Shown one piece after another: positions 23,217-32,144 of a stretch of DNA of 64,000 nt. The translations under genes were made by a program, and so were the position numbers. Numbering within the stretch: position 1 is the first letter of the stretch; each line of letters starts with the position of its first letter. The stretch is from Variovorax sp. J2L1-78. Lineage in GTDB: Bacteria; Pseudomonadota; Gammaproteobacteria; Burkholderiales; Burkholderiaceae_C. Under the pieces are notes generated by a model. It saw only the letters and a program-made list of their open reading frames with translations, had not been told where the DNA came from and made no database searches. Where the stretch lies: positions 1,612,001 to 1,676,000 of the forward strand of contig NZ_JASZYB010000001.1 in the NCBI RefSeq assembly GCF_030317205.1, read 5' to 3'.

Positions 23217-24710
23217 ATGACCCACATCCTCGCCCTCGACCAGGGCACCTCCAGCTCGCGCAGCATCGTGTTCAACGGCGAGGGCCGCATCGTCGCGGTC
23301 GCGCAGCGCGAACTGCCGCAGATCTACCCCCAGCCCGGCTGGGTCGAGCACGACCCGATGGAAATCTGGCGCGGCCAGTTGGCCACCGCGCGCGAGGTGC
23401 TCGCCAAGGCGAAGCTGCAGCCGATGGACATCCACGCCATCGGCATCACCAACCAGCGCGAGACCACGCTGCTGTGGAACCGCCGGACCGGCCAACCGGT
23501 GCACCACGCCATCGTCTGGCAGGACCGCCGCGCCGAGCCTCTGTGCGCGAAACTGCGCGACGAAGGCCTGACCGACACCATCCGCGACAAGACCGGCCTG
23601 GTCATCGACGCGTATTTCTCCGGCACCAAGCTGCGCTGGCTGCTCGACAACGTGCCCGGCGCGCGCGAACAGGCCGAGCGCGGCGAGCTGGCCTTCGGCA
23701 CGGTCGACAGCTGGCTCATGTGGCAGCTCACCGGCGGCAAGGTGCATGTCACCGACGTGAGCAACGCGTCGCGCACGATGCTCTTCAACGTGCACGACAA
23801 CACCTGGGACGCCGACCTGCTGAAGGCGCTCGACATCCCCGCCGCGCTCATGCCGGAGGTGAAGCCGTCGAGCGCGCACTTCTGCGACACCGACGCTGCC
23901 TTGCTCGGCCGCTCGCTGCCCGTCGGCGGCGTGGCCGGCGACCAGCAGGCGGCCCTATTCGGCCAGGCCTGCTTCGGCCCCGGCATGGCCAAGAACACCT
24001 ACGGCACCGGCTGCTTCCTGTTGATGCACACCGGCGACGCGTTCCAGCCCTCGTCCAACGGCCTGCTCGTGACCAGCGCCGCGCAGACCAGCGCGCAGCC
24101 GCAGTACGCGATGGAAGGCAGCGTGTTCGTCGGCGGCGCCGTCGTGCAATGGCTGCGCGACGGCCTGCAGGCCATCAAGGGAAGTGCCGAGGTACAGGGG
24201 CTGGCCGAGAGCGTGCCCGACTCGGGCGGCGTGATGATGGTGCCGGCCTTCACGGGCCTGGGCGCGCCCTACTGGAACGCCGAGGCGCGCGGCACGATCA
24301 CCGGACTGACCCGCGGCACGACCGTCGCGCACATCGCCCGCGCCGCATTGGAAAGCATCGCCTACCAAAGCGCCGCCCTGCTCCAGGCGATGAGCCGCGA
24401 TGCCGTTGCCGCCGGCGGCGCACCCGTCGCCGAGCTGCGCGTGGACGGCGGCGCCTGCGTGAACGACCTGCTGATGCAGTTCCAGGCCGACCTGCTCGGC
24501 ATCCCGGTGCTGCGGCCGGAGGTCACGGAGACCACGGCGCTGGGCGCCGCCTACCTCGCGGGCCTGTCGACCGGTTTCTTCAAGGACATCGAACAGCTGT
24601 CGACGCTTTGGCGCGTGGAGCGGCGCTTCATGCCGACGATGGGGCGCCCGCAGGCGGGCGAGGCGATGGCCCGGTGGGAGCGCGCCGTTCGCCAGGCCAC
24701 GGCCCTCTGA
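23217..24710 (+). CDS. glpK: Glycerol kinase
   Basis: A 497-residue FGGY-family kinase phosphorylating glycerol to glycerol-3-phosphate, the substrate of GlpD and likely inducer of GlpR. Motifs are [12 protein letters not shown] at the N-terminus, [20 protein letters not shown] (family signature), [10 protein letters not shown] with the catalytic Asp, and the second-domain [19 protein letters not shown]. Length is typical. GAAGG seven bases upstream sets the start. It closes the glycerol locus and converges with the alpha-E gene 15 bases away. Confidence 0.96.
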   Translation: MTHILALDQGTSSSRSIVFNGEGRIVAVAQRELPQIYPQPGWVEHDPMEIWRGQLATAREVLAKAKLQPMDIHAIGITNQRETTLLWNRRTGQPVHHAIVWQDRRAEPLCAKLRDEGLTDTIRDKTGLVIDAYFSGTKLRWLLDNVPGAREQAERGELAFGTVDSWLMWQLTGGKVHVTDVSNASRTMLFNVHDNTWDADLLKALDIPAALMPEVKPSSAHFCDTDAALLGRSLPVGGVAGDQQAALFGQACFGPGMAKNTYGTGCFLLMHTGDAFQPSSNGLLVTSAAQTSAQPQYAMEGSVFVGGAVVQWLRDGLQAIKGSAEVQGLAESVPDSGGVMMVPAFTGLGAPYWNAEARGTITGLTRGTTVAHIARAALESIAYQSAALLQAMSRDAVAAGGAPVAELRVDGGACVNDLLMQFQADLLGIPVLRPEVTETTALGAAYLAGLSTGFFKDIEQLSTLWRVERRFMPTMGRPQAGEAMARWERAVRQATAL

Positions 24711-24725
24711 GGGGCCGCGACGCGC

Positions 24726-25682
24726 TCAGTGCGCCGGCACCAAAAAGTCCTGGCTGATCCGCCACCCGAGCTCGTTCACCCGATCGAGAAACTGCGTCAG
24801 GTACGCATGCAGCCCGGTCGCGAGGATCTCGTCGACGCGCGCGTACTGCAGGTCGGCCAGCAGCTTGCCGGCGCGGCGTTGCGTTTCGGCGCTCTGGTCG
24901 TTCTGCACCTTGGCGAGGTTGGCCACGACCTCGGCCAGGCTGGCATGCAGCGAACGCGGCATGTCGGGGCGCAGGATGAGCAGTTCGGCGACGCGCTCGG
25001 GCTTGATCACGTCGCGGTAGACCTTGCGGTACACCTCGAAGGCCGAGACGCTGCGCAGGATCGCGCTCCAGTGATAGAAGTCGTACTCCTGGTCCTCCTC
25101 GGTGGCGGCGCCGAAGAACTCGCTGTTGAGCGCGTGGAACTTGACGTCGACCAGGCGCGCCGTGTTGTCGGCGCGTTCGAGGAAGGTGCCCAGGCGCGAG
25201 AAGTAGAAGGCCTCGTCCTGCAGCATGGTGCCCAGCGTGACGCCGCGCGACAGGTGCGAGCGGAACTTCACCCACTCGAAGAACTGCGCCGGGTCGCGCT
25301 CGAACTCGCCAGCGCGCAGCATGCGGTTGACGTCGAGCCAGGTGGTGTTCTGCGTCTCCCAGGCCTCGGTGGTGAGCGCGCCGCGCACGGCGCGGGCGTT
25401 CTCGCGCGCGGCCTTCAGGCAGGAGATGATCGAGGACGGGTTCGACTCGTCCTTGACCATGAATTCCATCACCTCGTCGGGCACGATCTGGTCGTGCTTC
25501 TCGTTGTAGGCCGGCAGCAGTTCGCTGATGGACAAGAGGCCTTGCCAGCCGTACTTGGCGACTTCGGCCGACTGCGGCAGCAGCGAGGTCTGGTAGTTGA
25601 CGTCGAGCATGCGAGCGGTGTTTTCCGCCCGCTCGGTGTAGCGCGACATCCAGTAGAGGTGGTCGGCGGTGCGTGACAGCAT
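24726..25682 (-). CDS. Alpha-E domain protein (DUF403)
   Basis: A 318-residue all-helical protein. It opens with the alpha-E hallmark MLSRTADHLYWMSRYTERAE and carries further conserved glutamate-rich helices (FYFSRLGTFLERADNTARL). Alpha-E proteins occur next to, or fused to, circularly permuted type 2 ATP-grasp enzymes and are thought to work with them in peptide or amide ligation. Here it directly follows the ATP-grasp gene with 18 bases between. No catalytic residues are established. A fused version of the same pair lies at 42978-45674. Confidence 0.9.
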   Translation of the reverse strand: MLSRTADHLYWMSRYTERAENTARMLDVNYQTSLLPQSAEVAKYGWQGLLSISELLPAYNEKHDQIVPDEVMEFMVKDESNPSSIISCLKAARENARAVRGALTTEAWETQNTTWLDVNRMLRAGEFERDPAQFFEWVKFRSHLSRGVTLGTMLQDEAFYFSRLGTFLERADNTARLVDVKFHALNSEFFGAATEEDQEYDFYHWSAILRSVSAFEVYRKVYRDVIKPERVAELLILRPDMPRSLHASLAEVVANLAKVQNDQSAETQRRAGKLLADLQYARVDEILATGLHAYLTQFLDRVNELGWRISQDFLVPAH

Positions 25683-25700
25683 GTGGTCGTTCTCCTCGCT

Positions 25701-27215
25701 TCAGGCCGACTGGGTTTGTGTTTGGGTTTGCGACGGGGCGGCGGCCGGGGCGGCTGCCTTGGGGCGCCGGTCAGCCTCGAGGATCCAGGTGTCCTTGGTG
25801 CCACCGCCCTGCGACGAGTTGACAACCAGCGACCCTTCCTTGAGCGCCACGCGGGTCAGGCCGCCCGGCACCATCTGCACCTCCTTGGCCGACAGCACGA
25901 AGGGTCGCAGGTCGATGTGGCGCGGCGCGATGCCGGCGTCGACGAAGGTCGGCGAGGTCGACAGGCTGAGCGTGGGCTGCGCGATGTAGCCGTCGGGCTT
26001 GGCGATCACGGCCTGCTTGAATTCCTCGATCTCGGCCTGCGTCGCGGCCGGGCCGATGAGCATGCCGTAGCCGCCGGCGCCGTGCACTTCCTTCACGACC
26101 AGGTCCTTCATGTTGTCGAGCGTGTACTGCAGCTCGTCCTTGTTGCGGCACATGTAGGTCGGTACGTTCTTCAGGATCGGTTTCTCGCCAAGGTAGAACT
26201 CGATCATCTTCGGCACGTAGGGGTAGATCGACTTGTCGTCGGCCACGCCGGTGCCCACCGCATTGCTGATGGCGACGTTGCCGGCGCGGTAGGCGCGCAT
26301 CAGGCCGGCGCAACCCAGCGTCGAGGTCGGGCGGAACACCTCGGGGTCGAGGAAGTCGTCGTCGACGCGGCGGTAGATCACGTCGACCCGCTTCGGGCCG
26401 CGCGTGGTGCGCATGTAGACGAAGTCGTCCTTGACGAACAGGTCCTGCCCCTCGACCAATTCGACGCCCATCTGCTGCGCCAGGAAGGCGTGCTCGAAAT
26501 AGGCGCTGTTGTACATGCCGGGCGTGAGCACCACGACCGTCGGCTCGGCGGTGGCCGGCGGCGCGCTGGCGCGCAGAGTTTCCAGCAGCAAGTCGGGGTA
26601 ATGGGCGACCGGCGCGATGCGGTTCTGCGCGAACAGGTCCGGGAAGAGCCGCATCATCATCTTGCGGTTTTCCAGCATGTAGCTCACGCCGCTGGGCACC
26701 CGCAGATTGTCTTCGAGCACGTAGTACTCGCCGTTGCCGTCGGCATCGGGCGCGCGGACGATGTCGATGCCCGAGATGTTCGAGTAGACATTGTTCGGCA
26801 CCGTCACGCCCATCATCTCGGGGCGGAACTGCGCGTTGTCACGGATCTGCTCGATCGGGATGATGCCGGCCTTGACGATCTCCTGGTCGTGGTAGACGTC
26901 GTGGATGAAGCGGTTGAGCGCATTCACCCGTTGCACCAGGCCCTTTTCCATCGACTCCCACTCGTGCGCGGGAATGATGCGCGGCAACAGGTCGAAGGGG
27001 ATCAGGCGCTCGGTGCCCGAACCGTCCTCGTCCTTGGCGCCGTACACCGCAAAGGTGATGCCGACACGGCGGAAGATCATCTCGGCTTCTTCCCGCCGGG
27101 ATTTCATCAACTCGCCGGGCTGTTTGGACAGCCATTGGTCGTAGCGCTTGTAGTGACCCCGGATCGCAGCACCCGCATAGGGCAACTGCTCGTACATCTC
27201 ATCGAATTTGTGCAT
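25701..27215 (-). CDS. Circularly permuted type 2 ATP-grasp protein
   Basis: A 504-residue predicted ATP-dependent carboxylate-amine/thiol ligase of the permuted ATP-grasp type (DUF404/407 region). Conserved stretches include DNLRVPSGVSYMLENR, LTPGMYNSAYFEHAFLA and VKEVHGAGGYGM. I chose ATG 27215 because AAGGAG lies 12 bases upstream of it, between it and the earlier in-frame ATG (27239), which has no ribosome-binding site. The C-terminus is a low-complexity QTQTQTQ tail after an Ala/Pro stretch. It forms a two-gene operon with the alpha-E protein. The substrate is unknown. Confidence 0.9.
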   Translation of the reverse strand: MHKFDEMYEQLPYAGAAIRGHYKRYDQWLSKQPGELMKSRREEAEMIFRRVGITFAVYGAKDEDGSGTERLIPFDLLPRIIPAHEWESMEKGLVQRVNALNRFIHDVYHDQEIVKAGIIPIEQIRDNAQFRPEMMGVTVPNNVYSNISGIDIVRAPDADGNGEYYVLEDNLRVPSGVSYMLENRKMMMRLFPDLFAQNRIAPVAHYPDLLLETLRASAPPATAEPTVVVLTPGMYNSAYFEHAFLAQQMGVELVEGQDLFVKDDFVYMRTTRGPKRVDVIYRRVDDDFLDPEVFRPTSTLGCAGLMRAYRAGNVAISNAVGTGVADDKSIYPYVPKMIEFYLGEKPILKNVPTYMCRNKDELQYTLDNMKDLVVKEVHGAGGYGMLIGPAATQAEIEEFKQAVIAKPDGYIAQPTLSLSTSPTFVDAGIAPRHIDLRPFVLSAKEVQMVPGGLTRVALKEGSLVVNSSQGGGTKDTWILEADRRPKAAAPAAAPSQTQTQTQSA

Positions 27216-27298
27216 GGAACGACCAATCTCCTTCGACATAGCTTAGCAAGTTCAAGGCCAAGCTTCGGGCGATCTTTGCACAAGCGCGGCTCGGCCGC

Positions 27299-29386
27299 TC
27301 AGTCTCCCCGCTCGACCAGGGCGTCCAAGACGACCGCGCCCTGTCCCCGGGCCGCGACCAGCACCGGGTTGACGTCGATCGAGGCGATGGCCCCGCCCGC
27401 CCCCACGATGAGCTGGCCGACGGCGACCACCACGGCCGCCAGCGCATCGATGTCCAGCGGCGGATCGCCCCGCACGCCCTCGAGCAGCGGCGCGATGCGC
27501 AGGGTGCGCAGGGCGGCCGTCACGTCGGCCGCAGCGAAGGGCGGCACAAGGACCGCGACGTCCTGCAGCGCCTCGACGTACTTGCCGCCGTCGCCCACCA
27601 GCACCACCGGGCCGAAGACCGGATCGATGCGCGCGCCGACCATGAATTCGTGCTGCCCACGGCGCATGGCCGCGACGATCACGCCTTCTTGCGCGGCGCC
27701 CAGTGCGGCCAGCTCGGCCCATTGCCGGTCGAACAGCGCGGCGGCCTCTGCGGCCGTGCCGACGTTCAGCGCCACCAGGCCATGCTCCGACTTGTGCGGC
27801 ACGTCGCCCGAGCAGGCCTTGACCACGGCCGGTGCGCCCACGGCGGCCAGCGCGTCCGCCGCCTCCTTCGCGCTGCGGCACAGCCGGTGCGCCACCACCG
27901 GCACGCCGGCCGCGGCCAGCACCGCCAGGCTCTGTGCCTCGTTCAGGAACCGGCCGGTGCCCGGCGGCAGCGCAGGCGCCGCACCCGCAGCAGGCCAAGG
28001 CACGATCGCCTTGCGCATCAGCGCGGTGTGCGAGGCCAGCTGCGCCAGCGTGCCCAACGCATCGTTCTCGTTGGCATAGGTCGGGATGCCCTGCGCCTTG
28101 AAGGGCGCGGCCACCGAGTCCTGCCAGGCCGCCACCACCACCGGCTTGCCGGTGCTGCGCTCGAAGGCGGCGGTGTCGCGCGCGAAGGCCTCGACGTCGT
28201 AGCCCGCGCCCGCCACCGGGATGTTGATGAAGAACAGGTCGGCCGCCGGGTCCTGGGCCACCGCGGGCAACACATCGCCGAACAGGCCGCTGTTCGACAG
28301 CAGCGCCGCGGTGATGTCGATCGGGTTCACCGCCGTCGCGAAGCCCGGCAGCCGGCTCGCCACGTCGGCGCGCGTGGCGGGCGACAGCTCGGCCAGCGGC
28401 AGGCCGAGTTCTTCCGAGGCGTCGGCGCCCATCACGCAACTCGCGCCCGAGTTGCTGATGATCACCAGCCGTCGGCCCTCGGGACGCCAGCCCTTCAGAT
28501 AGGCCTCGGCCGCGAGCGCCTGCGCATGCGGATCGCGCACCCGCCAGATGCCGTGGTGGCGGAAGAAGGCGTCGACCGCACGGTCCTCGTTGGCCAGCGA
28601 GCCGGTGTGCGACGACGCGGCCTTCTGCCCGCTTTCCGATCGCCCGGCCTTCACCGCGACGATCGGCAGGTCACGCTCGCGCGCATAGGCCGCGGTACGC
28701 GCCAGCAATTCGGGGTTGGCGATGTTCTCGAGGTACAGCAGCAGCAGCTTCACGTCGGGGTCGTGCGCCACCGCCCAGGCCAGGTCGGACACGGTGATGT
28801 CGGCCTCGTTGCCGGTGGCGTGCACATGGCGCACACCCAGGCCGCGGCCGCGCAGCAGGCCGTAGGCCATGGCGCTCATGCCGCCGCTCTGGCTCACGAT
28901 GCCGACCGGGCCGTCGGCCGGCGGCACCTCCACGAACATGGTCGAGAAGCCGGCGAGCGCGCCGGTGCCGAAGTTGGCCAGCCCCTGCGTGTTGGGGCCA
29001 TAGAGGCGCATGCCCGCGGCGCGCGCGGTGTCGACCATGGCGCGCTGCACGGCACGCCCCTCTTCACCCGTCTCACCGAAGCCCGACGCCACCACCACCA
29101 CCGACTTCACGCCGCGCGCCGCGCATTGCGAGACCGCATCGACCGCCTTGTCGCCGCCGACGATGACCATCGCCAGGTCGGGCGCCTCCGGCAGCGCCGC
29201 GAGCGATGCGTAGCTCTTGAGCCCCTGCACCTCCTCGCGCGACGGATTGATCGGGTAGATGCGCCCGCCGAACCCGTGCTTGCGCATGTAGTAGATCGGC
29301 CGGCCGCCGATCTTGTGGATGTTCTCGGAGGCACCGATGACGGCAACGGACTGCGGGTTGAGGGCGGATTCGAGCAGGTCGGACAT
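27299..29386 (-). CDS. ADP-forming acyl-CoA synthetase (acetate--CoA ligase family)
   Basis: A 695-residue fusion of the alpha and beta halves of NDP-forming acyl-CoA synthetase: CoA-binding domain (about 8-135, AVIGASENIHKIGGRPIYY), two succinyl-CoA-ligase-like domains (about 160-450) and a C-terminal ATP-grasp domain (about 475-690). The phosphoryl-carrying His260 sits in ASSHTGSLA. It links ATP and CoA reversibly to an acid, so it could activate the substrate or recover ATP from a product CoA ester of the operon. It is the last gene of the IclR-headed operon, 36 bases after the crotonase. Confidence 0.9.
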   Translation of the reverse strand: MSDLLESALNPQSVAVIGASENIHKIGGRPIYYMRKHGFGGRIYPINPSREEVQGLKSYASLAALPEAPDLAMVIVGGDKAVDAVSQCAARGVKSVVVVASGFGETGEEGRAVQRAMVDTARAAGMRLYGPNTQGLANFGTGALAGFSTMFVEVPPADGPVGIVSQSGGMSAMAYGLLRGRGLGVRHVHATGNEADITVSDLAWAVAHDPDVKLLLLYLENIANPELLARTAAYARERDLPIVAVKAGRSESGQKAASSHTGSLANEDRAVDAFFRHHGIWRVRDPHAQALAAEAYLKGWRPEGRRLVIISNSGASCVMGADASEELGLPLAELSPATRADVASRLPGFATAVNPIDITAALLSNSGLFGDVLPAVAQDPAADLFFINIPVAGAGYDVEAFARDTAAFERSTGKPVVVAAWQDSVAAPFKAQGIPTYANENDALGTLAQLASHTALMRKAIVPWPAAGAAPALPPGTGRFLNEAQSLAVLAAAGVPVVAHRLCRSAKEAADALAAVGAPAVVKACSGDVPHKSEHGLVALNVGTAAEAAALFDRQWAELAALGAAQEGVIVAAMRRGQHEFMVGARIDPVFGPVVLVGDGGKYVEALQDVAVLVPPFAAADVTAALRTLRIAPLLEGVRGDPPLDIDALAAVVVAVGQLIVGAGGAIASIDVNPVLVAARGQGAVVLDALVERGD

Positions 29387-29422
29387 GGGAGGCTTCGCAG
29401 AAAAGAAAAGGAAGCGCCGGAC

Positions 29423-30217
29423 TCAGCCGCGGCGCGCGTTGTTCAGGAAGGATGCGATGCCCTCGCCGCAGGCCTCGCTGTAGAGGCTGTCGACGAAGGC
29501 GTCGCGCTCGGCATCGAGCTGGGCCCGGCGCGAACGGCCGCGGGCCGCGTGCACCAGCCGCTTGATGCGCGCCTGCGCGTCGGCGGGGCCGGCGGCCAGC
29601 CGCTGCGCCCAGGCCATGGCGGTGGCGAAGGCCTCGCCGTGCGGCACCACGCGGTTCACCACGCCCAGCGCGTGCAGGCGCTCTGCCGTGCACACGCCAC
29701 CATCGAGCAGCAGTTCCAGCGCCATCTGCGGCGGCAGCGCGCGCGCCAGCGAATCGGAGCCGCCACCGTCGGGCGTGAGCGCGAGCTTGACATACGACAT
29801 GACGAACTTGGCGTCGTCGGCCGCGACGATCAGGTCGCAGCCGAGGCACACCGAGAAGCCGCCGCCCGCGGCCGCGCCTTCGACCGCCGCGATGACCGGC
29901 TGCGGCGCGTCGTGCATCGCCATCACCCAGTCGTGCAGCACGTCGAGGTGCGCGGCCTGCGTCTCGCGCGGCAAGCCGCGCTGGGCCGCGAGGCGCTTCA
30001 GGTCGCCGCCGCCGCAGAAGTGATCGCCTTCGCCCGTCAGCACGATGGCGCGCACCGTGCGGTCGTCCGCCGCGCGGCGCAGGGTGTCGACCGCGGCCCG
30101 GTAGAGCGACGGATGCATCGCGTTGCGCACCGCGGGGTTGCTGATGGTCAGCACCAGCACCGGTCCGTCCTGCCGGACGATCAGGCGCGCGCTGGTTTCA
30201 GGGTCGGGCATCTGCAT
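29423..30217 (-). CDS. Crotonase-fold enoyl-CoA hydratase/isomerase lacking both hydratase glutamates
   Basis: A 264-residue crotonase. The oxyanion-hole segments FCGGGDL and GAAAGGGF are present, so CoA-ester binding is secure. The two catalytic glutamates of classical enoyl-CoA hydratase are not: by alignment they are Ser122 (GGFSVCLGCD) and Tyr142 (FVMSYVK). Asp150 in LTPDGGG matches the aspartate seen in many isomerase-type crotonases such as PaaG relatives. I therefore favour an isomerase or other crotonase reaction over hydration. The ATG 30217 overlaps the stop of the Bug gene by one base; ATG 30211 is an alternative. Confidence 0.85.
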   Translation of the reverse strand: MQMPDPETSARLIVRQDGPVLVLTISNPAVRNAMHPSLYRAAVDTLRRAADDRTVRAIVLTGEGDHFCGGGDLKRLAAQRGLPRETQAAHLDVLHDWVMAMHDAPQPVIAAVEGAAAGGGFSVCLGCDLIVAADDAKFVMSYVKLALTPDGGGSDSLARALPPQMALELLLDGGVCTAERLHALGVVNRVVPHGEAFATAMAWAQRLAAGPADAQARIKRLVHAARGRSRRAQLDAERDAFVDSLYSEACGEGIASFLNNARRG

Positions 30218-31239
30218 CAGTCCACCTTGATGTCCGCCGTGCGCACCACCTTCGTCCACTTGGCGATCTCGGTGTGCAGCATCTTGGCGAAGGCCTCGGG
30301 CGTGGTCGGTGCCGCCTCGGCGCCGGCGTCGTACAGGCGCTGCTTGACCTGCGGGTCGCTCAGCGCCTTGCCGATGTCGGCGCTCAGGCGCTGCACCACG
30401 TCCTTCGGCGTGCCGGCCGGCGCCAGGAAGCCGGCCCACGAATACGCCTCGTAGCCGGGCAGGCCCGACTCGACCACGGTCGGTACGTCGGGCAGCAGGG
30501 CCGAGCGCTTGGCGCTGGCCACCGCGATGGCGCGCACCTTGCCGGCCTTGATCTGCGGCAGCGCGGTCGGCGCATCGCTGAACATGAACTGCACCTGGCC
30601 GCCGAGCAGGTCGGTCATGGCCGGCGCGCTGCCCTTGTACGGCACATGCAGCAGCTTCGTGCCGGCCTGCATGTTGAACAGTTCGCCCGCCAGGTGCGTG
30701 CCGCCACCGCTGCCGGAGGAACCGAAGCTCAGCTTGCCGGGCGAGCGCTTGTCGAGCGCGATGATGTCGGCCACCGTCTTCACGGGCACGTCCGGGTGCG
30801 CCACCAGCACCACCGGGAACATCGCGCCGAAGCTCACCGGCACGAAGTCTTTTTCGATGTCGTAGGTCAGCCGCGGCTTGAGGCTCGGCAACACCGAATG
30901 GTGGATGCTGCAGACGAACACGTTGTAGCCGTCGGCCGGCAGCTTGGCCGCGATCTCGGCCCCGACGATGCCGCCGGCGCCCGCGCGGTTGTCGACGATG
31001 GCCTGCTGGCCCCACATCTCCGACAGCTTCTGCGCCACGGCGCGGCCGGTGGTGTCGACCGGGCCACCGGCCGGGAACGGCACCACGAACTTCACCGGGC
31101 GGCTGGGGTACGCGCTCTGCGCGAAGGCAGGCACGGCGAGCGTGCCCATGGCTGCGGCCGCTACCGCGCCACCCAGCAGGGTGCGGCGGGTGATCGCGGG
31201 TTCCTGGATATCTGGGATATCTGTGGTCAGCATCGTCAT
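30217..31239 (-). CDS. Bug/TctC-family solute-binding protein
   Basis: A 340-residue periplasmic binding protein. The N-terminus has ITRRTLLGGAVAAAAMG, a twin-arginine-like export signal. The mature part starts around YPSRPVKFVVPFPAGGPVD and has the Bug motif HVPYKGSAPA. It is the second of two Bug genes in this operon and follows MaoC by 28 bases, with GAGGAGACAAG as ribosome-binding site. No TctAB genes are near. Presumably it binds the carboxylate feeding this CoA pathway; that is context only. Confidence 0.92.
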   Translation of the reverse strand: MTMLTTDIPDIQEPAITRRTLLGGAVAAAAMGTLAVPAFAQSAYPSRPVKFVVPFPAGGPVDTTGRAVAQKLSEMWGQQAIVDNRAGAGGIVGAEIAAKLPADGYNVFVCSIHHSVLPSLKPRLTYDIEKDFVPVSFGAMFPVVLVAHPDVPVKTVADIIALDKRSPGKLSFGSSGSGGGTHLAGELFNMQAGTKLLHVPYKGSAPAMTDLLGGQVQFMFSDAPTALPQIKAGKVRAIAVASAKRSALLPDVPTVVESGLPGYEAYSWAGFLAPAGTPKDVVQRLSADIGKALSDPQVKQRLYDAGAEAAPTTPEAFAKMLHTEIAKWTKVVRTADIKVD

Positions 31240-31267
31240 CTTGTCTCCTCGTTGTAGGTCTGAAAAC

Positions 31268-32143
31268 TCAAGCCGCGAACACGGCATGGCCGTGGTCGAG
31301 CACCACCTTGTCGCGCGCCGGCACGCGGACGCGAAAGCGCACGTCGTTGCCCTGGCGGAACAGCTCGAGCCGCAGCGTCTCACCCGGAAACACCGGGGCC
31401 GAGAAGCGCGCGTACAGGCTGCGCAGCCGCGTCGGGTCGCTGCCGGCGCACTGCGCCAGCAATGCATGCGCCGCGATGCCCCAGGTGCAGAGCCCGTGCA
31501 GGATCGGCCGGTCGAAGCCCGCCGCCCGCGCGGTTGGGGGGTCGGAATGCAGCGGGTTGCGGTCGCCGCACAGGCGGTAGAGCAAGGCCTGCTGCGGCAG
31601 CGTCGGGATGTCGACGATGGCCTCCGGCTCGCCCGTGGGCACCGGCACGGGCGGCGGCGGCGCGGCATCGCCGGGCACGTCGGCTGTCGCGAAGCCGCCG
31701 TTGCCGCGTGCGAAGGTGGTGTGGGTCACGGTCGCGAGCAGCGCGTCGCTGTCGGCGTCGTGCAGCGCCTTGTCGTAGGTGATGGTGGCGCCACGGCCCG
31801 GCCCCTTGTCGACGATGCGGGTCACGCGGTGGCGCGTGCGCACGGCGCCGGCCGCCGGCAAGGGCCGGTGCCACACGACCTGCTCCTCGCCATGCACGAT
31901 CTGCGCGAAATCGATGCCGGTGGCCGGGTCCTGCATCCACGAGCCGGGGAAGCCCAGTACCACCGCCATGGTCGGCAGCGCCAGCGGCACATTCGGGACG
32001 TCGTTGACGAACTGCAACTGCCCGGGGTCGGTCGGGTCGCTGCCCAGGCCGAGCGCGAGGGCGTAGCGCATCGTGTCGTCGTTGCCGTAGCGCTGCACGA
32101 TCTCGTCGAAGCGCCAGGCCTTGAGCCGATGGAAGTCGATCAC
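31268..32143 (-). CDS. MaoC-family double hot-dog dehydratase
   Basis: A 291-residue protein of two hot-dog domains, like the hydratase part of multifunctional enzyme type 2. The hydratase-2 motif YRLCGDRNPLHSDP gives catalytic Asp194 and His199, with GFDRPILHGLCTWG behind it. It adds water to a trans-2-enoyl-CoA, giving an (R)-3-hydroxyacyl-CoA, or runs the reverse. The start is GTG at 32143, one base from the stop of the upstream Bug gene. In this operon it would supply a 3-hydroxyacyl-CoA to the thiolase-fold/DUF35 pair. Confidence 0.9.
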   Translation of the reverse strand: MIDFHRLKAWRFDEIVQRYGNDDTMRYALALGLGSDPTDPGQLQFVNDVPNVPLALPTMAVVLGFPGSWMQDPATGIDFAQIVHGEEQVVWHRPLPAAGAVRTRHRVTRIVDKGPGRGATITYDKALHDADSDALLATVTHTTFARGNGGFATADVPGDAAPPPPVPVPTGEPEAIVDIPTLPQQALLYRLCGDRNPLHSDPPTARAAGFDRPILHGLCTWGIAAHALLAQCAGSDPTRLRSLYARFSAPVFPGETLRLELFRQGNDVRFRVRVPARDKVVLDHGHAVFAA

Positions 32144-32144
32144 C

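Noticed and set aside
25683-30454. Very long plus-strand frames opposite the ATP-grasp and acyl-CoA synthetase genes
   Set aside because: Same antisense artefact; no ribosome sites, no family motifs.
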